DNA of 6,976 bases from Bacteroidaceae bacterium (GCA_017961965.1 JAGCWG010000212.1:1-6976); one strand, 5' to 3'; shown: positions 1 to 6,976, counted from the stretch's first letter. Notes: generated by a model from the sequence alone, not told the origin. Made by a program: numbers and translations.

Positions 1-48
1 ACTGGTCTCCAAAACCAGGTGTCGGGAGTTCGAGCCTCTCTTCCCGTG
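1..48 (+). tRNA. tRNA-Trp (anticodon CCA), 5' end cut off by the window
   Basis: The window begins inside the tRNA, at the anticodon arm. Stem CTGGT (2-6) pairs with ACCAG (14-18) around loop CTCCAAA (7-13), giving anticodon CCA at 9-11, which reads the Trp codon UGG. The T arm follows: GGGAG pairs with CTCTC (one G-T pair) around loop TTCGAGC. The 3' acceptor strand TTCCCGT lies at 41-47 and the discriminator base G at 48. The acceptor 5' strand and D arm lie outside the window. The gene is followed by CA and then unrelated sequence, so the full CCA end is not encoded and must be added by CCA-adding enzyme, as is common in Bacteroidota. A tRNA-Trp just upstream of secE, usually after tuf, is a familiar arrangement in this phylum. 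It may be processed from the same transcript as secE. Confidence 0.93.
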
Positions 49-79
49 CAATTACGAATCTACGATGTCCGACTTCGAT

Positions 80-93
80 TGTGGCATGCCACA
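80..93. repeat. Perfect 14-bp palindrome in the tRNA-Trp to secE spacer
   Basis: The sequence TGTGGCATGCCACA equals its own reverse complement. It lies 31 bases after the tRNA and 35 bases before the secE start. As RNA it would form a 5-bp stem with a 4-base loop. No T tract follows it, so it is not an intrinsic terminator. It could be an operator half-site pair, an RNA-processing hairpin, or chance. I see no convincing Bacteroidota promoter in this 80-base spacer. Confidence 0.6.
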
Positions 94-128
94 GAGAGAG
101 ACGACGTCTATAAAAATATAACCACACT

Positions 129-323
129 ATGTTTGGTAAAATAATCAATTATTGCAAAGAATCATACGATGAACTTGTGCATAAGGTGACTTGGCCTTCA
201 TACAAGGAGCTATCTAACAGTGCAGTGATAGTATTATCCGCTTCCGTAGTCATTGCAATTGTAGTTTTTGCTATCGACCAGGTCTTTGAGAACACAATGA
301 AGCTTGTATATTCAATTTTCTAA
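129..323 (+). CDS. secE: Preprotein translocase subunit SecE
   Basis: This is the small essential subunit of the SecYEG channel, which clamps SecY in the cytoplasmic membrane for export and membrane insertion of proteins. The protein has 64 residues, the short single-span form found in most bacteria rather than the three-span E. coli form of about 127. An amphipathic cytoplasmic N-terminal helix (about 1-28) carries the family signature KVTWPS at residues 19-24. One hydrophobic segment follows at about 31-53, rich in Val, Ile and Ala. The start ATG follows an A/T-rich stretch with no Shine-Dalgarno sequence; no other ATG in frame would keep the amphipathic helix. Codon use is less biased than in the ribosomal-protein genes downstream (for example ATA and TCC occur). 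It is followed after 16 bases by nusG, the almost universal secE-nusG pair, so the two are very likely co-transcribed. Confidence 0.96.
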   Translation: MFGKIINYCKESYDELVHKVTWPSYKELSNSAVIVLSASVVIAIVVFAIDQVFENTMKLVYSIF

Positions 324-327
324 ATCA

Positions 328-336
328 AGAGGAGAG
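328..336 (+). promoter_or_regulatory. Shine-Dalgarno-like element before nusG
   Basis: The purine run AGAGGAGAG ends three bases before the ATG at 340, and its AGGAG core (330-334) is five bases from the start. It supports 340, not the upstream in-frame ATG at 304, as the nusG start. The other start codons in this window are preceded by A/T-rich sequence without such a motif. Confidence 0.7.
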
Positions 337-339
337 AAT

Positions 340-894
340 ATGGCAGACGATCAGAAAAAATGGTATGTACTCCGTGCGATAAGCGGTAAGGAGCAGAATG
401 TCAAGGAATATATTGAACTTGACATGAAGAACCACGGCTATCAGGAATATGTATCTCAGGTTCTCATTCCACAGGAAAATGTTGTAAAGGTTCAGAACAA
501 CAAGCGCGTGGAGCAGAAGAGAAATCTTCTCCCTGGCTACGTTCTCGTTGAGGCAAACCTTTTTGGTGAGATTCCTCATATGCTTCGCAACACTCCAGGT
601 GTACTTGGATTCCTTGGTGGAACTGACAAGCCTATTCCACTTCGCAAGAAGGAAGTTGAGCGTATGCTCGGCGTGGATGAGGTGAGTGAGGAGACTTCAG
701 TTGTACAGACACCTCTCGTTGACTTCCTTGTCGGCGAAGCAGTCAAAGTAACAGATGGTGCTTTTGAAGGCTTCGACGGTGTAGTAGAGGAGGTTCAGGC
801 AGAGAAGTGTAAGCTTGTTGTATCAGTCAAGGTGTTCGGACGACCAACGCCGCTCGAACTTAACTACTCACAAGTTACAAAGGAACTCGGTTGA
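340..894 (+). CDS. nusG: Transcription termination/antitermination factor NusG
   Basis: NusG binds RNA polymerase across the clamp, affects pausing and Rho-dependent termination, and through its KOW domain can contact ribosomal protein S10 to couple transcription and translation. The product is 184 residues, close to the usual size of about 180. The N-terminal NGN domain spans about residues 6-105 and starts with the KWYVLRA strand; it includes LPGYVLVE at 64-71 and the TPGVLGFLGG segment at 85-94. A linker rich in Glu and Val (about 110-126) leads to the KOW domain at about 129-184, with VTDGAFEGFDGVVEEV and the terminal FGRPTPLELNY strand. The frame is open back to an ATG at 304, but that start would overlap secE and add 12 residues unlike NusG, while 340 has a good ribosome-binding sequence and gives the usual MADD-type start. 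It is followed by a 54-base gap before rplK. Confidence 0.96.
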   Translation: MADDQKKWYVLRAISGKEQNVKEYIELDMKNHGYQEYVSQVLIPQENVVKVQNNKRVEQKRNLLPGYVLVEANLFGEIPHMLRNTPGVLGFLGGTDKPIPLRKKEVERMLGVDEVSEETSVVQTPLVDFLVGEAVKVTDGAFEGFDGVVEEVQAEKCKLVVSVKVFGRPTPLELNYSQVTKELG

Positions 895-948
895 TTGTTA
901 CGCTTCCAGAGTTTCCTAAATCGTTAAATTATTAAATAAAATTTCAAA

Positions 949-1371
949 ATGGCTAAAGAAGTTGCTGGATTAATCAAATTACAGATTAAGGGTGGCGCTG
1001 CAAATCCATCACCACCAGTAGGACCTGCTCTTGGTTCTAAGGGTATTAATATTATGGATTTCTGTAAGCAGTTCAATGCCAGAACTCAGGACAAGGCTGG
1101 AAAGGTACTTCCAGTTGTTATTACTTACTACGCTGACAAGTCATTTGACTTCGTTATCAAGACTCCTCCTGCAGCAGTTCAGTTGATTGAAGCTGCTAAG
1201 ATCAAGAAGGGATCTGCTGAGCCAAACCGTAAGAAGGTCGCTGAGGTTACTATGGATCAAATCAAGGCTATCGCTGAAGACAAGATGGCTGATTTGAACT
1301 GCTTCACAATTGAGTCAGCTATGTCTATGATTGCAGGTACTGCAAGAAGCATGGGTATTACAGTTAAGTAA
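949..1371 (+). CDS. rplK: 50S ribosomal protein L11, shortened C-terminus
   Basis: L11 binds 23S rRNA at the GTPase-associated centre, where it contacts elongation factors and, in organisms with RelA, stringent-response signalling. The protein has 140 residues. The N-terminal domain carries PPVGPALG at 22-29, including the prolines involved in factor response and thiostrepton-type drug action. The C-terminal rRNA-binding domain ends with the family signature [11 protein letters not shown] at 130-140. Bacteroidota L11 proteins, as I recall them, continue past this Lys with a Gly and about five to seven more residues; here a TAA follows the Lys directly. The bases after the stop, read in the next frame, give Lys-Phe-Pro, resembling the expected tail (see findings). 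The core fold is complete, so the protein should be functional. The start ATG follows AAATTTCAAA, with no Shine-Dalgarno motif. rplA follows after 35 bases. Confidence 0.96.
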   Translation: MAKEVAGLIKLQIKGGAANPSPPVGPALGSKGINIMDFCKQFNARTQDKAGKVLPVVITYYADKSFDFVIKTPPAAVQLIEAAKIKKGSAEPNRKKVAEVTMDQIKAIAEDKMADLNCFTIESAMSMIAGTARSMGITVK

Positions 1372-1406
1372 AATTCCCTGACAAAACTATTAAAACTTCA
1401 ATTACA

Positions 1407-2099
1407 ATGAGTAAACTTACAAAAAATCAGAAAATAGTTGCAGACAAGGTTGAAGCAGGGAAGGCATATCCATTGAGCGAGGCAGCTCAGCTTGTAAAGG
1501 ATATCACTTTTACAAAGTTTGATGCTTCTCTCGATATCGACATCCGCCTCGGTGTTGACCCTCGTAAGGCTAACCAGATGGTTCGTGGTGTTGTATCTTT
1601 GCCTAACGGTACTGGTAAGGAAGTTCGCGTTCTCGCACTCGTTCCTTCAGACCAGGCTGCTGCTGCTCAGGAAGCTGGTGCAGACTATGTAGGTCTCGAG
1701 GAGTACCTCGAGAAGATCAAGAGCGGATGGACTGACATCGACGTTATCATCACTATGCCTTCATGCATGGGTAAGCTCGGTGCTCTCGGTCGTGTACTCG
1801 GTCCTCGTGGTCTTATGCCTAACCCAAAGAGTGGTACTGTAACTATGGATGTTGCAAAGGCTGTACGCGAAGTAAAGCAGGGTAAGATTGACTTCAAGGT
1901 TGACAAGTCTGGTATTGTTCACACATCTATCGGTAAGGTTTCATTCTCTGCCGAGAAGATTGCTGAGAACGCACAGGAGTTCATCAACACTATTATCAAG
2001 TTGAAGCCTGCTACTGCTAAGGGTACTTATATTAAGAGCATTTATCTCTCTAGTACAATGAGCAAGGGCGTTAAGGTTGACCCAAAGTCTGCTGAATAA
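1407..2099 (+). CDS. rplA: 50S ribosomal protein L1
   Basis: L1 forms the mobile L1 stalk by binding 23S rRNA helices 76-78 and helps release deacylated tRNA from the E site. In E. coli it also represses the L11-L1 operon by binding its leader mRNA. The 230-residue product has the usual length. Domain I comprises the N- and C-terminal segments (about 1-66 and 160-230). Domain II (about 67-159) carries the strongly conserved [19 protein letters not shown] at about 128-146. The second conserved stretch, [19 protein letters not shown] at 159-177, is at the rRNA-binding face. I could not identify an L1-type mRNA binding site in the 54-base gap before rplK, so whether L1 autoregulates here is open. 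The start codon follows TTCAATTACA, without a Shine-Dalgarno motif. rplJ begins only 21 bases after the stop. Confidence 0.97.
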   Translation: MSKLTKNQKIVADKVEAGKAYPLSEAAQLVKDITFTKFDASLDIDIRLGVDPRKANQMVRGVVSLPNGTGKEVRVLALVPSDQAAAAQEAGADYVGLEEYLEKIKSGWTDIDVIITMPSCMGKLGALGRVLGPRGLMPNPKSGTVTMDVAKAVREVKQGKIDFKVDKSGIVHTSIGKVSFSAEKIAENAQEFINTIIKLKPATAKGTYIKSIYLSSTMSKGVKVDPKSAE

Positions 2100-2120
2100 T
2101 CTAAAAATCGTTTTTGACTT

Positions 2121-2627
2121 ATGAAGAAAGAAGATAAAGGCTTACTTATTGATTCACTTGTAGAGAGCCTCAAGGAGTATGCACACTACTATATCGTAGA
2201 TCTTACTGCTCTTAACAGTGCTGTAACAAGTGATCTCAGAAGAGAGTGTTTCAAGAATGAGGTTAAGCTTCAGGTTGTGAAGAACAAGCTCTTCATCAAG
2301 GCACTTGAGAAGATCGGTGCTGATGTTGAGACTTTGAAGCCAGTACTCAAGGAGACTACTGCTATCATGTTCTCTAATGTAGCTAACAAGCCAGCTCGTA
2401 TTATCAAGGACTTCGGCAAGAAGAACAACGATATGCCTGGTTTCAAGGCTGCTTACGCTGAGGAAAACTACTACGTTGGTGCTGACCAGCTCAACACTCT
2501 CGTTGCTCTCAAGAGCAAGAATGAACTTATCGCAGACGTTATCGCTGCTCTCGAGTCACCAATCATGAATGTGGTTAGCGCACTTGAGAACAAGGAGAAC
2601 AAGGCTGAAGAGGCTGCTGCTGAGTAA
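2121..2627 (+). CDS. rplJ: 50S ribosomal protein L10
   Basis: L10 is the base of the L7/L12 stalk: its N-terminal domain binds 23S rRNA next to L11 and its C-terminal helix holds L7/L12 dimers. The product has 168 residues, typical for the family. The N-terminal domain shows the YYIVDLTALNSAVTSDLR region at about 23-40 and the basic VVKNKLFIKALE segment at about 52-63. The long C-terminal helix that binds L7/L12 lies at about 132-160, followed by a low-complexity end rich in Glu, Lys and Ala. The gap to rplA is only 21 bases, too short for the long structured L10 leader that regulates this gene in E. coli and Bacillus. Any feedback by the L10-L7/L12 complex would have to act elsewhere. The start is set by the ATG right after GTTTTTGACTT. 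Confidence 0.96.
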   Translation: MKKEDKGLLIDSLVESLKEYAHYYIVDLTALNSAVTSDLRRECFKNEVKLQVVKNKLFIKALEKIGADVETLKPVLKETTAIMFSNVANKPARIIKDFGKKNNDMPGFKAAYAEENYYVGADQLNTLVALKSKNELIADVIAALESPIMNVVSALENKENKAEEAAAE

Positions 2628-2668
2628 TTAAAAATTTTGAATATTAACTATTTAATACATTAAAGAAA

Positions 2669-3037
2669 ATGGCTGATATTAAGGCTATCGCTGAGCAGCT
2701 CGTTGCGCTCACAGTACAGGAGGTAATCGACCTCAAGAACGAACTTAAGGAAACTTATGGCATCGAGCCAGCTGCTGCTGCTGTTGTTGTAGCTGCAGGT
2801 GAGGGTGGTGCTGCTGCAGAAGAGAAGACATCTTTCGACGTAGTTCTCAAGTCTGCTGGTGCTGCTAAGCTCGCAGTTGTTAAGGCTGTTAAGGAAGCAT
2901 GTGGTCTCGGACTCAAGGAGGCTAAGGATATGGTTGACGCTGCTCCTTGCAATGTTAAGGAAGGTGTTGACAAGGCAACTGCTGAGGCTATCAAGACTGC
3001 TCTTGAGGGCGCAGGTGCTGAGGTTGAGCTCAAGTAA
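2669..3037 (+). CDS. rplL: 50S ribosomal protein L7/L12
   Basis: L7/L12 is the multicopy stalk protein that recruits translational GTPases and stimulates their GTP hydrolysis. It has 122 residues, the usual length. The N-terminal dimerisation domain is at 1-33 ([20 protein letters not shown]), the flexible hinge rich in Ala and Gly at about 34-52, and the globular C-terminal domain at about 53-122. That domain carries the factor-binding helix around [11 protein letters not shown] at 79-89. Cysteines occur at 78 and 94, whereas E. coli L7/L12 has none; this may be ordinary in the group. Because several copies are needed per ribosome, translation must exceed that of rplJ. The 41-base gap before it is very A/T-rich and ends in TTAAAGAAA, an unstructured context that favours initiation in Bacteroidota. 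A strong terminator-like hairpin begins 21 bases after the stop. Confidence 0.97.
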   Translation: MADIKAIAEQLVALTVQEVIDLKNELKETYGIEPAAAAVVVAAGEGGAAAEEKTSFDVVLKSAGAAKLAVVKAVKEACGLGLKEAKDMVDAAPCNVKEGVDKATAEAIKTALEGAGAEVELK

Positions 3038-3058
3038 TTTTTTACTTAATATAATTAT

Positions 3059-3096
3059 GGTTAAGAATCTTCAGATTGGGGATTCTTAACCTTTTT
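3059..3096 (+). terminator. Intrinsic terminator or attenuator between rplL and rpoB
   Basis: A perfect 11-bp stem pairs GGTTAAGAATC (3059-3069) with GATTCTTAACC (3081-3091) around an 11-base loop and is followed at once by TTTTT (3092-3096). This is the classical form of a Rho-independent terminator. Since rpoB follows on the same strand 143 bases later and no clear promoter is visible between them, partial readthrough is the likely design, reducing rpoB mRNA relative to rplL. E. coli has an attenuator in the same place. The loop holds a second GATT (3074-3077) that could pair with AATC at 3066-3069 and compete weakly with the full stem. Confidence 0.85.
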
Positions 3097-3238
3097 GTGT
3101 CTATACGATACGTCTCATCTTAAATATCTAAACGAGTTTGATTGTCCGGATGATTCCAGCTTGTCTGGAAGTACAAGACGATATTTCCGAACAACTTGGA
3201 TATTAATCTGGAATAAACAAAAAATACAATAAATTAAG
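3097..3238 (+). promoter_or_regulatory. Structured 5' leader of rpoB
   Basis: This 142-base stretch has no gene. An inner hairpin pairs TTCCAG (3154-3159) with CTGGAA (3165-3170) around a 5-base loop. An outer stem pairs TTGTCCGGA (3142-3150) with TCCGAACAA (3186-3194), with a single C-A mismatch. Two alternatives compete with the inner hairpin: CTTGT (3160-3164) with ACAAG (3173-3177), and TTCCAG with a second CTGGAA at 3208-3213, 25 bases before the rpoB start. The last 25 bases are A-rich and unstructured, as is usual for start regions in this phylum. I found no match to the Bacteroidota promoter elements (TTG and TAnnTTTG at proper spacing). I do not recognise a known riboswitch or ribosomal-protein leader; the folds are read by eye. 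Confidence 0.45.
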
Positions 3239-6200
3239 ATGTCAAAAATCATCAATAACCGCGTAAATTTTGCGAGCGTTCAGAATCCAATGCCTTATCC
3301 TGATTTCCTCGAGATTCAGCTTAAGTCATTCCGTGATTTCCTTCAGCTTGACACTCCACCTGAGTGCCGTAAGAATGATGGACTTTACAAGGTATTCGCT
3401 GAGAATTTCCCAATCAACGATACTCGCAATAACTTCGTACTCGAGTTCCTCGACTACTATATTGATGCCCCAAGATACTCTATCGAGGAGTGTCTTGAGC
3501 GTGGACTCACATTTAGCGTGCCTCTCAAGGCTAAGTTGAAGCTTTCATGTTCAGACCCTGACCATGTAGATTTCGATACAGTTATTCAGGATGTGTATCT
3601 CGGTCCTATCCCATACATGACTGATAACGGTACGTTCGTAATCAATGGTGCTGAGCGTGTAGTTGTATCACAGTTGCACCGTTCACCAGGCGTGTTCTTC
3701 GGTTCAAGCGTACATGCTAACGGTACTCCATTGTTCTCTGCACGTATGATCCCATTCAAGGGTTCTTGGATTGAGTTTGCTACATACATTAACAATGTCA
3801 TGTATGCTTACATCGACCGTAAGAAGAAGCTTCCTGTAACTACTCTTCTCCGTGCCATCGGTTTCGAGCAGGACAAGGATATCCTTCAGATCTTCGACCT
3901 CGCTGATGAGGTAGAGGTAAACGACAAAAATCACGATGAACTTATCGGTCGTAAGCTTGCTGGTAATGTGAGCAAGTTCTGGAACGAGGACTTCGTAGAT
4001 GAGGATACTGGTGAAGTAGTATCTATCGAGCGTCACGAGTCAGTTGTAGAGCGTGGTACTATTATTGATGAAGATGTCATTGAGCAGATTCTTGATGCAG
4101 GCATCGACAAGGTTCTCGTAACAAAGGACGGAAGCGATGTCTCTGAATACAATATCATCTACAACACCCTCCAGAAGGACCCAAGTAACTCTGAGAAGGA
4201 TGCCGTAGTTTACATCTATCGCCAGCTCCGTAACGCTGACCCAGCAGATGATGCTTCTGCACGTGAGGTTATCATGAACCTCTTCTTCTCTGAGAAGCGT
4301 TATGACCTCGGTGATGTAGGTCGCTACCGTCTTAACAAGAAGCTCAACCTCAACACTCCTGATGACGTACGTGTCCTCACTAAGGAGGATATCATCGAAA
4401 TCATCAAGTATCTCGTTGAGCTTGCTAACTCAAAGGCTGTAGTTGACGATATCGACCACCTCTCTAACCGTCGCGTTCGTACTGTAGGCGAGCAGCTCGC
4501 TAACCAGTTCGCTATCGGTCTCGCTCGTATGAGCCGTACTATCCGTGAGCGCATGAACGTACGTGATAACGAGGTGTTCACTCCAACAGACTTGATCAAC
4601 GCGAAGACTATCTCTTCAGTTATCAACTCATTCTTCGGAACAAACCCATTGTCTCAGTTCATGGACCAGACAAACCCACTTGCCGAGGTTACTCACAAGC
4701 GTCGTCTGTCTGCCCTTGGTCCTGGTGGTCTCTCTCGTGAGCGTGCCGGATTCGAGGTTCGAGACGTACACTATACTCACTATGGTCGTCTCTGTCCTAT
4801 CGAGTCTCCTGAAGGTCCTAACATCGGTCTTATCTCTTCACTCTGTGTATATGCTAAGATCAATGACCTCGGATTTATCGAGACTCCATACCGTGTAGTT
4901 AAGGACGGTGTCTGCGACATCAACAATGACCATGCTGTTTATCTTTCTGCAGAAGAGGAGGAGAACAAGATTATCGGTCAGGGTAACGCACCATTGAGAG
5001 AAGACGGTACATTCATCCGTAAGGTCGTTAAGTGTCGTCAGGATGCAGATTATCCAGTTGTTCCACCTACACAGGTTGACTATGTGGACGTTGCTCCACA
5101 GCAGATTGCATCTATCGCTGCAGCACTCATCCCATTCCTTGAGCACGACGATGCTCACCGTGCATTGATGGGATCTAACATGATGCGCCAGGCAGTTCCA
5201 CTTATCCGTACTGAGGCACCAATCGTTGGTACTGGTATCGAGAAGCAGGTATGTGAGGACTCACGTACAATGATTACTGCTGAGGGCGATGGTGTTGTTG
5301 AGTTCGTAGATGCTACAACAATTCGTATTATGTATGACCGTACAGAGGACGAGGAGTTCGTAAGCTTTGAGCCAGCTCTCAAGGAGTACAAGATTCCTAA
5401 GTTCCGTCGTACAAACCAGAATATGGTTATTGACCTCCGCCCAATCTGTGAGCGTGGTCAGCGCGTAAAGGCAGGCGACATCCTCACCGAGGGTTATGCT
5501 ACTGAAGCAGGTGAGCTTGCACTTGGACGCAACCTCCTCGTTGCTTACATGCCTTGGAAGGGTTACAACTACGAGGATGCTATCGTGCTTAATGAGCGCG
5601 TAGTACGTGAGGACCTCCTCACATCTGTTCACGTTGACGAGTACTCACTCGAGGTACGTGAGACAAAGCGTGGTATGGAGGAACTTACTTCAGATATTCC
5701 AAACGTCAGCGAAGAGGCTACTAAGGACCTCGACGAGAACGGTATCGTTCGTGTCGGTGCTCGTATCGAGCCAGGTGATATCCTCATCGGTAAGATTACT
5801 CCTAAGGGAGAGAGTGATCCTTCACCAGAAGAGAAGCTCCTCCGTGCAATCTTCGGTGACAAGGCTGGTGATGTTAAGGATGCTTCACTCAAGGCTACAC
5901 CTTCACTCTCTGGTGTAATCATTGACAAGAAGCTCTTCTCTAAGGCAATGAAGACTCGTGCTGGAAAGATGGCAGACAAGCAGATTCTTCCTAAGTACGA
6001 TCAGGAATTCAACGATAAGGTTGAGGACCTCAAGGCTATCCTCATTGACAAGCTCCTTCAGATTACAGAGGGCAAGACATCTTGCGGTGTGAAGGACTTC
6101 ATGGGAACAGACATCATCCCTAAGGGTGCTAAGTTCATTGCTGGTGCTCTTGATAACATCGACTATGCTGCAGTTCAGCTCAGCGGTTGGACAAGCGATG

Positions 6201-6976
6201 AGCATGCTAACGGTCTTATCCGTCAGCTTGTCATCAACTACCTCAAGCAGTACAAGCTTCTTGATGCTGAGCTCAAGCGTAAGAAGTATGCACTCACTAT
6301 CGGTGATGAGCTTCCATCAGGTATCATCCAGATGGCTAAGGTTTACATCGCTAAGAAGCGTAAGATTGGTGTGGGTGATAAGATGGCAGGACGTCACGGT
6401 AACAAGGGTATCGTTTCTAAGGTTGTCCGTCAGGAGGATATGCCATTCCTCGAGGACGGTACTCCAGTAGATATCGTACTTAACCCACTTGGTGTGCCTT
6501 CACGAATGAACATCGGTCAGATCTTCGAGACAGTGCTTGGCTCTGCCGGAAAGAAGCTCGGTGTCAAGTTCGCTACTCCTATCTTCGATGGTGCTCACCT
6601 CGAGGATCTCTGCGAGTGGACAGACAAGGCAGGACTTCCACGTTACGGACGTTCTTACCTCTACAACGGTGAGACAGGTCTCCGTTTCGACCAGCCAGCT
6701 ACAGTAGGTGTTACTTACATGCTTAAGCTCGGTCACATGGTTGAGGACAAGATGCACGCACGTTCTATCGGTCCTTACTCTCTCATCACTCAGCAGCCAC
6801 TTGGTGGTAAGGCTCAGTTCGGTGGACAGCGTTTCGGAGAGATGGAGGTTTGGGCACTCGAGGCATTCGGTGCATCTCACGTTCTTCAGGAAATCCTCAC
6901 TATCACGTCTGATGATGTCACTGGCCGTTCTAAGGCTTACGAGGCAATCGTCAAGGGTGATCCAATGCCAACACCT
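3239..6976 (+). CDS. rpoB: RNA polymerase subunit beta, 3' end cut off by the window
   Basis: This is the beta subunit of RNA polymerase, which with beta' forms the active site. The frame is open from ATG at 3239 to the window edge, giving 1246 residues. Compared with E. coli RpoB, the last part, [19 protein letters not shown], lies close to the C-terminus, so about 20-25 residues are missing. Landmarks in order: [20 protein letters not shown] (127-146); a lineage-specific insertion like E. coli SI1 (about 220-310, with DEDTGEVV); the rifampicin region (471-491); [34 protein letters not shown] (775-782), whose Glu779 and Asp780 match E. coli E813 and D814; [20 protein letters not shown]; a second insertion like E. 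coli SI2 (about 903-1030); [12 protein letters not shown] (1046-1057), whose Lys1048 and Lys1056 match active-site K1065 and K1073; and [18 protein letters not shown] (1188-1205). There is no frameshift. The start matches the usual [17 protein letters not shown] N-terminus; rpoC is expected next. Confidence 0.97.
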   Translation, partial: MSKIINNRVNFASVQNPMPYPDFLEIQLKSFRDFLQLDTPPECRKNDGLYKVFAENFPINDTRNNFVLEFLDYYIDAPRYSIEECLERGLTFSVPLKAKLKLSCSDPDHVDFDTVIQDVYLGPIPYMTDNGTFVINGAERVVVSQLHRSPGVFFGSSVHANGTPLFSARMIPFKGSWIEFATYINNVMYAYIDRKKKLPVTTLLRAIGFEQDKDILQIFDLADEVEVNDKNHDELIGRKLAGNVSKFWNEDFVDEDTGEVVSIERHESVVERGTIIDEDVIEQILDAGIDKVLVTKDGSDVSEYNIIYNTLQKDPSNSEKDAVVYIYRQLRNADPADDASAREVIMNLFFSEKRYDLGDVGRYRLNKKLNLNTPDDVRVLTKEDIIEIIKYLVELANSKAVVDDIDHLSNRRVRTVGEQLANQFAIGLARMSRTIRERMNVRDNEVFTPTDLINAKTISSVINSFFGTNPLSQFMDQTNPLAEVTHKRRLSALGPGGLSRERAGFEVRDVHYTHYGRLCPIESPEGPNIGLISSLCVYAKINDLGFIETPYRVVKDGVCDINNDHAVYLSAEEEENKIIGQGNAPLREDGTFIRKVVKCRQDADYPVVPPTQVDYVDVAPQQIASIAAALIPFLEHDDAHRALMGSNMMRQAVPLIRTEAPIVGTGIEKQVCEDSRTMITAEGDGVVEFVDATTIRIMYDRTEDEEFVSFEPALKEYKIPKFRRTNQNMVIDLRPICERGQRVKAGDILTEGYATEAGELALGRNLLVAYMPWKGYNYEDAIVLNERVVREDLLTSVHVDEYSLEVRETKRGMEELTSDIPNVSEEATKDLDENGIVRVGARIEPGDILIGKITPKGESDPSPEEKLLRAIFGDKAGDVKDASLKATPSLSGVIIDKKLFSKAMKTRAGKMADKQILPKYDQEFNDKVEDLKAILIDKLLQITEGKTSCGVKDFMGTDIIPKGAKFIAGALDNIDYAAVQLSGWTSDEHANGLIRQLVINYLKQYKLLDAELKRKKYALTIGDELPSGIIQMAKVYIAKKRKIGVGDKMAGRHGNKGIVSKVVRQEDMPFLEDGTPVDIVLNPLGVPSRMNIGQIFETVLGSAGKKLGVKFATPIFDGAHLEDLCEWTDKAGLPRYGRSYLYNGETGLRFDQPATVGVTYMLKLGHMVEDKMHARSIGPYSLITQQPLGGKAQFGGQRFGEMEVWALEAFGASHVLQEILTITSDDVTGRSKAYEAIVKGDPMPTP
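4649..4711 (+). other. rpoB: Rifampicin-binding segment of rpoB (cluster I)
   Basis: Codons 471-491 correspond to E. coli RpoB 511-531. The key drug-contact residues are all the susceptible type: Gln473 (E. coli 513), Phe474 (514), Asp476 (516), His486 (526), Arg489 (529) and Ser491 (531). The E. coli Ser522 position is Ala here, which is also the normal residue in Bacillus and related sequences, so it should not be read as a resistance mutation. Susceptibility is inferred from sequence only. Confidence 0.85.

Noticed and set aside
304..339. In-frame upstream start for nusG at 304
   Set aside because: It would overlap the end of secE, add 12 residues not typical of NusG, and ignore the well-placed ribosome-binding sequence before 340.
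895..948. L1-binding leader or promoter between nusG and rplK
   Set aside because: I saw no clear stem matching the L1 target and no TAnnTTTG element; the gap looks like a plain A/T-rich start region.
2103..2115. A5/T5 inverted repeat before rplJ as a terminator or operator
   Set aside because: Five A-T pairs with a three-base loop are too weak to matter and fit the base composition of the gap.
2628..2645. AAATTTTG at 2632-2639 as a -7 promoter element for rplL
   Set aside because: It has one mismatch to TAnnTTTG and no convincing -33 element lies upstream; such sequence is expected by chance in an A/T-rich gap.
2755..3033. Antisense frame of 92 codons opposite rplL
   Set aside because: Its Ala/Ser-rich composition is a mirror of the Ala- and Gly-rich rplL codons; there is no family resemblance or initiation context.
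3095..3140. Possible rpoB promoter (TTG at 3095, TAAATATC at 3121, and TTTG at 3137)
   Set aside because: No combination has both TTG and TAnnTTTG at the 19-21 base spacing of Bacteroidota promoters; the TTG is part of the terminator T tract.
4680..4690. Ala at the E. coli Ser522 position of RpoB as a rifampicin-resistance change
   Set aside because: Ala is the ordinary residue here in Bacillus and many other bacteria, and the main resistance positions are all of the susceptible type.
3586..6880. Many open frames of 70-126 codons on the minus strand and in other plus frames across rpoB
   Set aside because: rpoB is continuous and fully conserved over this whole span; these frames are shadows caused by its strong codon bias and show no recognisable protein features.

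Overview
This window is a stretch of the conserved translation/transcription super-operon of a bacterium of the phylum Bacteroidota, probably order Bacteroidales and most like Prevotellaceae. The gene order is tRNA-Trp, secE, nusG, rplK, rplA, rplJ, rplL, rpoB, all on the + strand. The assignment rests on several things: a 64-residue single-span SecE next to a CCA-less tRNA-Trp, A/T-rich gaps that mostly lack Shine-Dalgarno sequences, and the protein sequences themselves. The taxonomic placement is by recognition, not by a search.

Layout. Positions 1-48 are the 3' two thirds of a tRNA-Trp gene. Positions 49-128 are a spacer with a perfect 14-bp palindrome. secE (129-323) and nusG (340-894) are separated by 16 bases holding a purine-rich Shine-Dalgarno-like element. 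rplK, rplA, rplJ and rplL (949-3037) encode L11, L1, L10 and L7/L12, separated by 21 to 41 bases. A 201-base gap follows (3038-3238). It holds a strong intrinsic-terminator-like hairpin just after rplL and then a leader of about 140 bases with nested, partly competing stems. rpoB starts at 3239 and runs off the window end with 1246 codons present, probably about two dozen short of complete; rpoC would be expected next.

How the genes work together. SecE is part of the SecYEG translocon. NusG binds RNA polymerase and links it to termination factors and the leading ribosome. L11, L1, L10 and L7/L12 build the L1 and GTPase-associated stalks of the 50S subunit. RpoB is the polymerase beta subunit. 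The terminator-like hairpin between rplL and rpoB is placed to let ribosomal-protein mRNA exceed polymerase mRNA.

Most of the window is ordinary core genome, and I see no mobile element, CRISPR array, defence system or novel gene cluster. The points worth a second look are small: the structured rpoB leader, the rplL-rpoB hairpin, an apparent loss of the L11 C-terminal tail by a one-base change, the Shine-Dalgarno element before nusG in a lineage that seldom uses one, and the palindrome upstream of secE.
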